Positions 29,707-37,560 of a stretch of 64,000 nt of DNA are shown here, piece after piece (within the stretch, counting starts at the first letter, position 1; every line of letters starts with the position of its first letter). This DNA comes from JAWKOK01 sp963848115 (GTDB lineage Bacteria; Chloroflexota; Anaerolineae; Caldilineales; Caldilineaceae): positions 62,001 through 126,000 of the forward strand of contig CAWKCP010000009.1 of assembly GCA_963848115.1 (NCBI GenBank), in the 5' to 3' direction. The notes beneath the pieces were generated by a model, which saw only the letters and a list, made by a program, of their open reading frames with translations, had not been told where the DNA came from and searched no databases. A program made the translations under genes and the position numbers.

Positions 29707-30615
29707 TCAGCTCTCGTGGGCCTTTGCCGGATCAGGCTCTTCTTGCCCTGTCGCCACAGGCTCGGGATCCGGTTCTTCGTTTTCCCGGTTTGTAACCGGT
29801 GTTCCATTTTCTGCAGCGGCAACATACGCCAGGGTCGACTCACCATCCCAGTCATCGTCTACGCCTTCCGCTTCCGGCAATAGCGCCTTTCGTTCCATAT
29901 GGCGAACGAAGAAAATATAGCCGATCCCGAGTATGAGGGCAAACGAAAACCACTGTACTGCATAACTTAGATGATCGCCCTCATGTAGCCTCAGCGGCTC
30001 TTCCCGGGAGGGCAACATGTCATAGGTTCGATCTTCGTCCGGCAGTTGCATGATGAAAACAGGTAGCAGTTCATAGGGCATCTGCTGTTGGATTGCGTCA
30101 ATGTTGACGTAAAACCACTGCTGCTCCGGCTGTTCCGGGATCGGCACAGCGCCACCGTTTGGCATCAACTGTGATTCCTGGATCAGACCAACGATCGGCT
30201 CGTCCGAAGGTTCATCGAACTGAGGCCATTGGTCGGGATCAGCTTCATTAGCCGGAATCCAACCACGGGCAATCAGCACAGCACGTCCATCGTCCAACAC
30301 CAGCGGCGTCACTAGGTTTATGCCGAGGGCGCCGTTGCGGAGCTGATTCTTCAGCCCAATCTGATTGTCATAGTCATAGTCGCCGCGAACCTGCACACGT
30401 CGATATTCGAGTTCCTGCAGGTCCGCCGGTAGTTCTCCACTGGTAACATCATATGGATCCTGTACCCACCGTTCGTAGACCATACTGTTGAAAGTCCGGC
30501 GCTGCTCCAATCGATCGAGCTGCCAGATACCGAGCCGAACCAGAAGAATCACACCGGCGATCACGATCAATGTGACCCACCACCAACGCCGACCGATCAG
30601 CGTCTTGATTGTCAC
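29707..30615 (-). CDS. SURF1-family cytochrome oxidase assembly protein
   Basis: A 302-residue membrane protein with the SURF1 layout: TM near residues 8-28 (WWWVTLIVIAGVILLVRLGIWQLDRLEQRR), a central soluble domain with VQVRGDYDYDNQIGLKNQ and ALLIARGWIPANEADP-like strands, and a second TM near 230-250. The acidic Pro/Glu tail is extra. GTG at 30615 is chosen, with AGGA 8 bp upstream; no ATG fits. SURF1 helps insert heme A into subunit I. Confidence 0.88.
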   Translation of the reverse strand: MTIKTLIGRRWWWVTLIVIAGVILLVRLGIWQLDRLEQRRTFNSMVYERWVQDPYDVTSGELPADLQELEYRRVQVRGDYDYDNQIGLKNQLRNGALGINLVTPLVLDDGRAVLIARGWIPANEADPDQWPQFDEPSDEPIVGLIQESQLMPNGGAVPIPEQPEQQWFYVNIDAIQQQMPYELLPVFIMQLPDEDRTYDMLPSREEPLRLHEGDHLSYAVQWFSFALILGIGYIFFVRHMERKALLPEAEGVDDDWDGESTLAYVAAAENGTPVTNRENEEPDPEPVATGQEEPDPAKAHES

Positions 30616-30846
30616 GATCTGTTTCCTACTTTCAATGGCGAGCCACTGGCTCGTGTGCGTCAACCGGAAATCATCTGCCAAACCGATTTCCGTTCGACGT
30701 TTGTGACGCTACAGAGTTTACCCGAGAGTGACAGGCGATACCGTAGCCTTGCCCCCAGGGATAACGCAATTGAAGATATGTATTCAACACGACGAGACCA
30801 CGAGAGACCACGAATCGAGAGCAAAAGCGCACGTATTCATCTATGT

Positions 30847-31458
30847 TCATTTTCGGCGTGTCCAACCGACCATGGCGACCGCCAAGACCAACAGGGCCCC
30901 ACCGCCAGCAATCAGTGGCCAATTCAGTTTGCGTGCGGGCAGGACATCAATCTGAAACGCTGCCTGGCCCTGGCCGTCCAAGCCATCGACACTGATCTCG
31001 ACCTGCCAGAGGCCCGCTGAGGGCATCGAAGTATCGACTTCGTAGCTCGTGTTATTGCCTAACGCCTGCAATTCGGCGACCACCTCAAAATTGAAATCCC
31101 GATTCTCTGCCGAAACAAATTCAACACCGACTGCCGCATCGTTGACCGGCTTGTCAAGTTGGTTGTTGACCACGCCGTCATCGACAACAGAACCAGCAGG
31201 CGGCGGCAACGTAACCACAACAGTCAGGTGTACCTCGTCGGCCCGCCACGGCTCCGGTTCAGTCCAGGCAAAGAGACGGTAGGGGCCGGCCTCGGCGTTG
31301 GTCAACTGGGGCGTTCCACCGCCGTGGGCCAGGCCGATTGCCGGTGTCACAAGTAGAGCGAGAATCAACGACAGCGTCAATCCAAAATCAGGAAAGCATC
31401 CTCCATGACTCCTCTGCAGCTCAGTGACGAACATCCATCGTTGCAACAGCATTTTCAC
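30847..31458 (-). CDS. Exported YtkA/FixH-like Ig-fold protein in the oxidase operon
   Basis: A 203-residue protein: signal segment LTLSLILALLVTPAIGLAHG, a beta-rich domain (about 50-165) with YEVDTSMPSAGLWQVEISVDG, which is YtkA-like, and a C-terminal TM anchor LIAGGGALLVLAVAMVGW. The ATG overlaps the CtaG stop by 4 bp (31455-31458). Such proteins accompany copper delivery or oxidase assembly in several phyla; the role here is inferred from context. Confidence 0.75.
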   Translation of the reverse strand: MKMLLQRWMFVTELQRSHGGCFPDFGLTLSLILALLVTPAIGLAHGGGTPQLTNAEAGPYRLFAWTEPEPWRADEVHLTVVVTLPPPAGSVVDDGVVNNQLDKPVNDAAVGVEFVSAENRDFNFEVVAELQALGNNTSYEVDTSMPSAGLWQVEISVDGLDGQGQAAFQIDVLPARKLNWPLIAGGGALLVLAVAMVGWTRRK

Positions 31459-32402
31459 TGGACGCTGGACGCTTCTTTGGTCTTCTTCTCCACCTCACGC
31501 CAGCGGTTCTGAATGACCCGATGTTCCAGCCCCGGTGCAACCATGGCCTCGTCAGTATCCCAATCAGGTGCATGGAGCGGATCTTCATCCTTTTTGAACT
31601 GAGTCGCCAAGAGGATGAGTGCGGCGAGCAAGAACATCATGCTGCCTGGAATCCACATGATGATGCCGCCAAGCATCTGGTCCTGCATGGTCGTGACGCC
31701 CCAGATCTGAGGAATTGACTCATAGTAGCTATAGATCACCGTACCGGCGAAAGCGATGGCAACGCCGGCAAGCATATTGGGCGGAATTGTGCCCATCAAA
31801 TAGCCGATGCGGCCCCAAACAGGAAAGCGGCTGTGGATCTTGGGCGCAGCGCCAATCACGTGCCACCAGTATAACATGGCGGCCAGGAAAAATGTCACAT
31901 GTTGGAGATCGTGGACCCAGGAGCGGCGGAGCGCCAGATTGTAAAGGACGGGCTCATGCCAGCCCAGATAGACGGTCAGAAAGATCATCCAGGCAGCCAA
32001 CGGGGCCGTCAGATAGGCCAGCAGAGTGCGCACCGGCGCTCCTTGGCGAAATTGGCCGGCCACCAGCGTTCTCGCTCGCTTCGGTAGTCCCCAAAGCATG
32101 AAAGGGAACGGCTCGGCCAACCAGAGCAAGGGCGCCGCCGCCATCATGGTCAACAGATGTTGCAACATATGCATGAAGAAGAGCTGTCCGCCCAGGTAGT
32201 CGATGGGCGACATCAGCGCTGTCGCCAGGATGATCAGGCCCGCCCAATAGGACGCCAATCGCACGCGGGTGGCCAGTTTGGCGCCTCGTCCGCGCAGCCG
32301 CCTCCAGCCCAGCGTGTAGAGAACACCGAGCGGCACCAGTACGATGAGAATTTCAAAGCGCCACTCCCATGATGAGAATAGCGCCTGAACAATCGGATGC
32401 AT
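31455..32402 (-). CDS. ctaG: Cytochrome c oxidase assembly factor CtaG (caa3 type)
   Basis: A 315-residue polytopic membrane protein of the caa3_CtaG family. Family histidine motifs are visible: FFMHMLQHLLTMMAAAPLLWL, GWHEPVLYNLAL, HDLQHVTFFLAAMLYWWHVIG. It probably helps form the CuB centre. A hairpin lies between it and subunit III; it overlaps the next gene by 4 bp. Confidence 0.92.
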   Translation of the reverse strand: MHPIVQALFSSWEWRFEILIVLVPLGVLYTLGWRRLRGRGAKLATRVRLASYWAGLIILATALMSPIDYLGGQLFFMHMLQHLLTMMAAAPLLWLAEPFPFMLWGLPKRARTLVAGQFRQGAPVRTLLAYLTAPLAAWMIFLTVYLGWHEPVLYNLALRRSWVHDLQHVTFFLAAMLYWWHVIGAAPKIHSRFPVWGRIGYLMGTIPPNMLAGVAIAFAGTVIYSYYESIPQIWGVTTMQDQMLGGIIMWIPGSMMFLLAALILLATQFKKDEDPLHAPDWDTDEAMVAPGLEHRVIQNRWREVEKKTKEASSVQ

Positions 32403-32433
32403 TGATTTTTCCCAGGAAGGGTGATCGGGGATT

Positions 32434-32506
32434 GGGGACTAGGGATTGGTGATTAGGCGTCGCTCTGCCCAATTCCCCATTCCCTAATCACCAATCCCTA
32501 GTCCCC
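32434..32506. repeat. Perfect 24-bp-stem hairpin of the GGGGATTGG family
   Basis: Arms 32434-32457 and 32483-32506 are perfectly complementary; the repeated word is GGGATTGG/GATTAGG. It touches the subunit III stop codon (32507). The same words make the hairpin at 2116-2199. It may also attenuate or stabilise the operon mRNA. Confidence 0.75.
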
Positions 32507-33103
32507 CTAATGAACGGCATGTCCGATCAGATAGAGTGCCGGGTAGAAGAAGATCCAGACCAAATCTACATAGTGCCAGTAAATGGCGCAGGACTCGACG
32601 CCCCAGTTTCGCTCAGACGAAAAACTGCCCTTGCGCCCCAGATTCCAGACGATTGCGATGAAGATCAGGCCGGTCAGCACATGCAAAGCATGCATGCCTG
32701 TCATAGCAAAGACCACGGCACTGTAGACGTTCTCGCCCGGGCTGGTGAAGTGGCCTTGGTAGAGCGACGGGAAGATGCCCCACTCGAAGACCATCACGCC
32801 GAAAAGAAAGACCGTACCTAGAATAAAGGTGACGATCAGCCCGCGAGAAAATGTCTTGCGATCATCATGCTCGATGGCTGTTTCGGCGATGTTCATGGAA
32901 AAGCTACTGATCAGCAACACTGATGTTACAAGCAGACCAATAGCCTGGTCCAGCGGGGGCCGAGTGTTGCCCCAGAGATAGAAACGCGTCGTCAGCAGAC
33001 CGCCGAAGAGAAAGATCTCTGAAATAAAGAAGAGCCACAATCCCAGGCGATTGTTGCGCAACTGTGTATTGTACTGAGCCAGCGTACTTGTCACAACACT
33101 CAT
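32507..33103 (-). CDS. ctaE: Cytochrome c oxidase subunit III
   Basis: A 198-residue subunit with five predicted helices, the short form of bacterial oxidases. LGLWLFFISEIFLFGGLLTTRFY is the typical first helix and HALHVLTGLIFIA with YWHYVDLVWIFFYPALYLIG the conserved end. Starts 3 bp after subunit IV, whose final Glu codons supply the GAGGAG ribosome site, so the two are coupled. Confidence 0.95.
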   Translation of the reverse strand: MSVVTSTLAQYNTQLRNNRLGLWLFFISEIFLFGGLLTTRFYLWGNTRPPLDQAIGLLVTSVLLISSFSMNIAETAIEHDDRKTFSRGLIVTFILGTVFLFGVMVFEWGIFPSLYQGHFTSPGENVYSAVVFAMTGMHALHVLTGLIFIAIVWNLGRKGSFSSERNWGVESCAIYWHYVDLVWIFFYPALYLIGHAVH

Positions 33104-33106
33104 TGT

Positions 33107-33319
33107 CTAGTGCTCCTCTTCCGGTGTCCACAAACGCGATACATGCATGTAGTACTTGACAACGAGAATCCCCTTCAAGGTCGCTACCAACATCAGCAGC
33201 GCTGCACTCTCCAGATAAAGAGCGACAAAAATCTCAATGATGGTCAGCGCCGCCAACACCAGGGCAACAGTTGCACTTTGACGGTAGGCCGCGCCGCGGG
33301 TCCGATTATGATCACTCAT
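33107..33319 (-). CDS. ctaF: Cytochrome c oxidase subunit IV
   Basis: A 70-residue protein with two helices. LTIIEIFVALYLE and LLMLVATLKGILVVKYYMHVSRLW match the COX4/CyoD-like pattern. It lies between subunits I and III. Confidence 0.88.
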   Translation of the reverse strand: MSDHNRTRGAAYRQSATVALVLAALTIIEIFVALYLESAALLMLVATLKGILVVKYYMHVSRLWTPEEEH

Positions 33320-33419
33320 CTAGCTCTCCTCATTCGGATAGATGTTATACCACTCCGCTCATCTCATCCAGGATTCGCCGCAACTGGTTGGCAACGAATC
33401 ATCCGCCTGAAACCACCGT

Positions 33420-35279
33420 CTAGTCGTCGCCCGCTGCTGGGGCCATTGCCACATAGGTTGATCCGGCCAGACCGTAGTCGTAGGGTTCGCCGACGACTGC
33501 AATCGGATGGGCGTAGCTGTGCTCCGGCGGCGGTGAAGGAATCTGCCATTCGGGCGACCGCGATCGCCATGGGTTGTTGCCGGCAACCCGGCCAACCTCG
33601 GCACTGTGCAGTAAGTTGTAGAGCATCAGAAGGATGCCGAAAGCGATAGCAAACGCTGAGATGGTGATAAGCACCTGAACAACAACGATCTGACCGGGCC
33701 ATGCGCCCAGCAATGGATCGTAGTTGGCAATGCGGCGACGCATGCCCATCACGCCGACCGACATCTGGCCAAGACTCATCATCCAAAAGGCCGGGGTCAT
33801 GATCCAGAAGTGGATTTTGCCCATAGTCTCGTTGTACATGCGACCCGTGATCTTGGGATACCAGAAATAGACGGCCGCCAGGAAGGGGAAAACAAATCCC
33901 CCGAAGATGGTGGCGTGGAAGTGGCCAACCACGAAATAGGTGTCATGCAAGTTCAGATCGGTCGTCACCATGGCCAGAATCGGACCGCTCAGTCCGCCGA
34001 TCAGGAAGACGGAAATGGCGCCCAATGTGAACAACATGGGCGTCGGGAAGGTCAGCTTGCCGCCCCACATGGTCCCAAGCCAGCTAAAGAACTTGACGCC
34101 GGTCGGGATCGCCACCAACAACGTGGTGATCATGAACGGAACACGCAGGTAGGGCGAGTAGCCGGAGGTAAACATGTGATGACCCCAGACCAGGAAGCCG
34201 GCCAAGGCAATCGCCATGCTTGACAGTGCGATCCAACGATAACCGAAGAGCGGTTTGCGAGAGAAAACCGGCAGGATCTCACTGATGATGCCCAGACCGG
34301 GCAGCACGAAGATGTAGACTGCCGGGTGGGAATAGAACCAGAAGAGATGCTGATAGAGAATCGGATCGCCGCCCTTTGCCGGATCGAAGAAGCCCATGCC
34401 TAACAGGCGCTGGAACGAGAGCATCAGGAAGGAAAGACCGATCAACTGGGTGCCGGTCAACTGGATCAGGCTGGTCGCCAACACGGCCCAGACGAAGATC
34501 GGCATCCGGAAGAGAGTCATGCCTCTGGGGCGCATGGTCAGAATTGTGACAATCAGATTGATCGAACCGAAGATCGATGAGAGACCGACACAGTAGATCG
34601 CCCAAAAGACGAACTGGAAGCCGGGCGAACCCAAAGTGCTGAGCGGCGGATAGACAACCCAGCCGCCGTCCCAACCGTAGAACAGGCTGGCCACCAGAAT
34701 CACAATGGCCGGCACGTTGATCCAGTAGGCGAAGGCGTTGAGGCGTGGAAAGGCCATGTCTTCGGCACCGATCATCAGTGGTACCAGATAATTGGCCAAG
34801 GCGCCGATGCCGAGCAGAATCGAAGCCAATGCCGTCCACCCATGCATGCTGAACAGGGTGTTGTAGGTGTTTGCAGACAGAAATTGGAATCCGGGAGCGG
34901 ACAATTCAGTGCGGAAGACGACTGCGAAGCCCCCGCCGATCATTAACAAGATGAAAGCTGTCACACCGTACTGGATGCCAATCACCTTGTGATTGTAGTC
35001 CACGCCAAAATAGCGTGTCCACGACGGCTGTCCGACCGGGGGACCATGGTGCATCGGCGTCTCCTTGCCGACAATCCACTTCAGCCAGTCGGTCAACGCA
35101 CCGACAGCGAGCAGGAAGCCAAACACGCCAAAGACAAAACCGGTAACAAGCACCGGTTCCGTGGACCACGCCGAATCGCCCAGGAGTAGGCGAACGATCA
35201 TGGCCAGCGCCATGCCCAGCAGCGTGCCGAGCAATTGGCCGATCAGACCTCTCACCAATCCCAACGACATCAAAGTCAT
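33420..35279 (-). CDS. ctaD: Cytochrome c oxidase subunit I (heme-copper oxidase type A2-like)
   Basis: A 619-residue catalytic subunit reducing O2 to water. Ligands: low-spin heme His in SMHGW, CuB His and cross-linked Tyr in YSHPAVY, CuB His pair in VWGHHMFTSG, heme His pair in GHFHATI. YSHPxVY rather than GHPEVY indicates A2 rather than A1 proton-channel type. D-channel aspartate is in GAEDMAFPRLN. Two additional helices occupy the first about 65 residues before the canonical fold begins near residue 95. AGGGAG lies 7 bp before the ATG. Confidence 0.97.
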   Translation of the reverse strand: MTLMSLGLVRGLIGQLLGTLLGMALAMIVRLLLGDSAWSTEPVLVTGFVFGVFGFLLAVGALTDWLKWIVGKETPMHHGPPVGQPSWTRYFGVDYNHKVIGIQYGVTAFILLMIGGGFAVVFRTELSAPGFQFLSANTYNTLFSMHGWTALASILLGIGALANYLVPLMIGAEDMAFPRLNAFAYWINVPAIVILVASLFYGWDGGWVVYPPLSTLGSPGFQFVFWAIYCVGLSSIFGSINLIVTILTMRPRGMTLFRMPIFVWAVLATSLIQLTGTQLIGLSFLMLSFQRLLGMGFFDPAKGGDPILYQHLFWFYSHPAVYIFVLPGLGIISEILPVFSRKPLFGYRWIALSSMAIALAGFLVWGHHMFTSGYSPYLRVPFMITTLLVAIPTGVKFFSWLGTMWGGKLTFPTPMLFTLGAISVFLIGGLSGPILAMVTTDLNLHDTYFVVGHFHATIFGGFVFPFLAAVYFWYPKITGRMYNETMGKIHFWIMTPAFWMMSLGQMSVGVMGMRRRIANYDPLLGAWPGQIVVVQVLITISAFAIAFGILLMLYNLLHSAEVGRVAGNNPWRSRSPEWQIPSPPPEHSYAHPIAVVGEPYDYGLAGSTYVAMAPAAGDD

Positions 35280-35343
35280 AACCCGTTCTCCCTCTGAAGT
35301 TCTTGTTGCTCAAAACTCTTGAAGTGATGTCGCAACCGACAGA

Positions 35344-36147
35344 CTACTCTGTCTCCTGCACGTCAAAACCCGTCACACCCGCTACCGGTGCATCCAACAG
35401 CGCATTCGCAAGCGCCGGGCTGCTGCCTGCAGTCTGTTCATTGATCCACGCGTCGTATTCTTCCTGTTCGACCACACGGACATTGGCTAACATATTCCAG
35501 TGGCTCAGTCCACAGATCTCAGCGCAGCGCAGCGCATACTCACCCACCTCGTCGGGTGTGAAGCGCACGACGGTTACATGCCCAGGAACCAGATCCTGCT
35601 TGACCCGAAACTCCGGTACCCAGAACGAATGGATCACGTCCTTGGAGGTCATCTCCATACGCGCAGGGCGATTGACCGGCAGTACCATTTCAGCGCTGAT
35701 CATATCGCCGTGCTCTGGATAGGAGAATGTCCATCCCCATTGGAAGCCCTCGACATTGACTACGAGTTCATTGTCCTGGGCCTGGGTGATCTCGTTGAGT
35801 GAAGTCACACCGAGGATCGCCAAGAAGATGACGATGATCAGTGGAATCACTGTCCAGACAATCTCCAGGAGGGAGTTGCCTTCGAAGTGTTCCCCCTCGC
35901 TCTCATCGTTGCCGCGCCGACGAAATACGACGACGGCATAGAGCATGAAGACCATCACGAGAGAGAAGAAGAGCGCTATCAAAAACATGTTCCAGTGGAA
36001 GACGTAATCGACTGTTGCAGCCTGTGCGCTGGCCTCCGTCGGCAGCGGCAGCATGACACGCAACAGCCAGGTCATTACGATCGTGCTCAGAACGATGAGC
36101 ACTGCAATAACAAGAAAGTGACGTCGATGTGTGGATGAACCCGGCAT
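35344..36147 (-). CDS. ctaC: Cytochrome c oxidase subunit II
   Basis: A 267-residue membrane-anchored subunit. Signal/TM segment (about 10-30), two helices (about 45-130) and a periplasmic cupredoxin domain. CuA ligands are in HSFWVPEFR (His) and CAEICGLSHWNM (two Cys, Glu, His, Met). FQWGWTFSYPEHG is the aromatic electron-entry region. There is no fused cytochrome c domain, so a separate donor such as a blue copper protein or alternative complex III product is implied. Confidence 0.95.
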   Translation of the reverse strand: MPGSSTHRRHFLVIAVLIVLSTIVMTWLLRVMLPLPTEASAQAATVDYVFHWNMFLIALFFSLVMVFMLYAVVVFRRRGNDESEGEHFEGNSLLEIVWTVIPLIIVIFLAILGVTSLNEITQAQDNELVVNVEGFQWGWTFSYPEHGDMISAEMVLPVNRPARMEMTSKDVIHSFWVPEFRVKQDLVPGHVTVVRFTPDEVGEYALRCAEICGLSHWNMLANVRVVEQEEYDAWINEQTAGSSPALANALLDAPVAGVTGFDVQETE

Positions 36148-36398
36148 AGTCTGTGACTGCTCCTAATGTGTCTGTCCTAAAAGGGTTTGCCCTCAAAAAG
36201 TCTGTCCGAAAGCAGCGGCCTGCAAGTCTTTCTTGACAGTAGACAATGCGAAACCAACACAGGCGTTACCGAAAGCTGGAGCCTATCCCTTGAAAGAGGT
36301 ACTCCGGTGTAATGCCTATCCTGAATCCGAAAAACGGGTTTTGCTGGTTGAATACGAAATAAACTACGAGTCAAGCGGCTGTCCCTACTTCTCTCAGC

Positions 36399-36761
36399 CT
36401 ACTTTACCGGCGTCATCATCGACCAAGTCTGATAACTTGCCAGCGCCAGACCAATCGTCATGAGCAGAGGAACTGCCGTCCAGAACACTTCGGAGGTTCG
36501 ATTGAGTCCAAATTCGGCGGCCATCTTGTTCTCGCGGCCACCTTCCGTGCGCAACATACGTTTCGTCGCATAGATGAGCCATACTTGCAACACCACAAAT
36601 ATCAGAAACCCGCCGACAAGAAGCACCTGCAAGAGGCGACCGCTTCCCTGAAGGGAGTAAGAAATTTTCGGCAGCGTCATGACTGAATCAGGGAGATAGC
36701 TCAGCATGAGCCACAGCAGAGTGACTAGAAGAATTGCGTAACCAAAAAGTTTCTGGAGCAC
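36399..36761 (-). CDS. Small membrane protein resembling subunit II helices
   Basis: A 120-residue protein with TM segments near 8-25, 42-65 and 92-112. RTSEVFWTAVPLLMTIGLALASYQTW looks like the second-helix region of oxidase subunit II (ExxWTxxP), but there is no cupredoxin domain or CuA ligand. First gene of the oxidase operon on the minus strand, 251 bp before ctaC. May be an accessory subunit or degenerate paralogue. Confidence 0.7.
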   Translation of the reverse strand: MLQKLFGYAILLVTLLWLMLSYLPDSVMTLPKISYSLQGSGRLLQVLLVGGFLIFVVLQVWLIYATKRMLRTEGGRENKMAAEFGLNRTSEVFWTAVPLLMTIGLALASYQTWSMMTPVK

Positions 36762-36940
36762 TTTTCAACCATCTCGAGATATTCTGCTACACGGACACGG
36801 TCCAAAAAATCGCTTTCAGCTTCTGAGCAGCACCCTGGGCTGATGTCGGTCTCTCAATGCGGGAGCGATTGTAGCAGGGATAGAAGAGGGTGTCAAAACA
36901 AACCACCACTGTATGACGTTTAGGATTGGCGCGATTAAAC

Positions 36941-37020
36941 TTAGAATCATTCTAATCTAATTTGGCATCCGTCCATTCATGGGCTACACTATTGAGCGGG
37001 AATATTTAGAATAGTTCTAA
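36941..37020 (+). promoter_or_regulatory. Promoter with two Fur/PerR-type boxes
   Basis: Box 1 TTAGAATCATTCTAA (36941-36955) and box 2 TTAGAATAGTTCTAA (37006-37020) are 15-bp palindromes around 3-5 central bases. Between them TTGGCA (36962-36967) and TACACT (36985-36990) are 17 bp apart. The boxes flank the promoter before the Fur-family gene, suggesting autoregulation and co-control of the efflux ATPase. Confidence 0.8.
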
Positions 37021-37056
37021 GCATCAAATCTGATTCAATCGTTCATCAGGTTGTCC

Positions 37057-37527
37057 ATGCGAAGCGCAATCCATTACACAGATTCATTGAAAGACGCGGG
37101 CTACCGGGTGACATCCCAGCGGCGCATCATCTGCGACTACCTGGCGAAAACCGATCAGCACCCGACGCCCTATCAAGTCTACGCGGGGATCTCGGAGGTC
37201 CACCCGGAGATCAGCCGCGCTACGGTCTACAACACGCTGAATGTGTTGGCCCAGCTCGGCGTCATCGTCGAGATTGCCATTGGCTCGGATCACACCCACT
37301 ATGAGACCAACTCTGAGCCTCACGTCAATCTGATTTGCTTGCGCTGTCATCAGGTCATCGACCACCATCAGCCGGGATTGCCCGACGATCTACAGGCTGG
37401 CATCCGCAGCGATACCGGCTTTGAGCCAGTCACTGCACGCATTGATATGTTCGGCTTCTGCGAGGAATGTCGGGAGCGCAAACGAGCAGAGATCGTTGCT
37501 CAATGGAACGCCCAGCACGAGGTTTAG
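37057..37527 (+). CDS. Fur-family transcriptional regulator (PerR-like)
   Basis: A 156-residue metal-dependent regulator. Winged helix (about 10-75: YRVTSQRRIICDYL, SRATVYNTLNVLAQLGVI), then the metal-sensing dimer domain with structural zinc pairs CLRC (94-97) and CEEC (135-138). Metal-sensing His are in DHTHYE, EPHVNL and HQVIDHHQ. The ATG 37057 is preferred to a TTG six bases earlier. It is followed 33 bp later by a P1B-4 ATPase; this pairing is known for PerR or Fur with iron-efflux pumps. Confidence 0.93.
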   Translation: MRSAIHYTDSLKDAGYRVTSQRRIICDYLAKTDQHPTPYQVYAGISEVHPEISRATVYNTLNVLAQLGVIVEIAIGSDHTHYETNSEPHVNLICLRCHQVIDHHQPGLPDDLQAGIRSDTGFEPVTARIDMFGFCEECRERKRAEIVAQWNAQHEV

Positions 37528-37560
37528 ATTCAGCAAGACAAAATATAGGAAGATGACACA

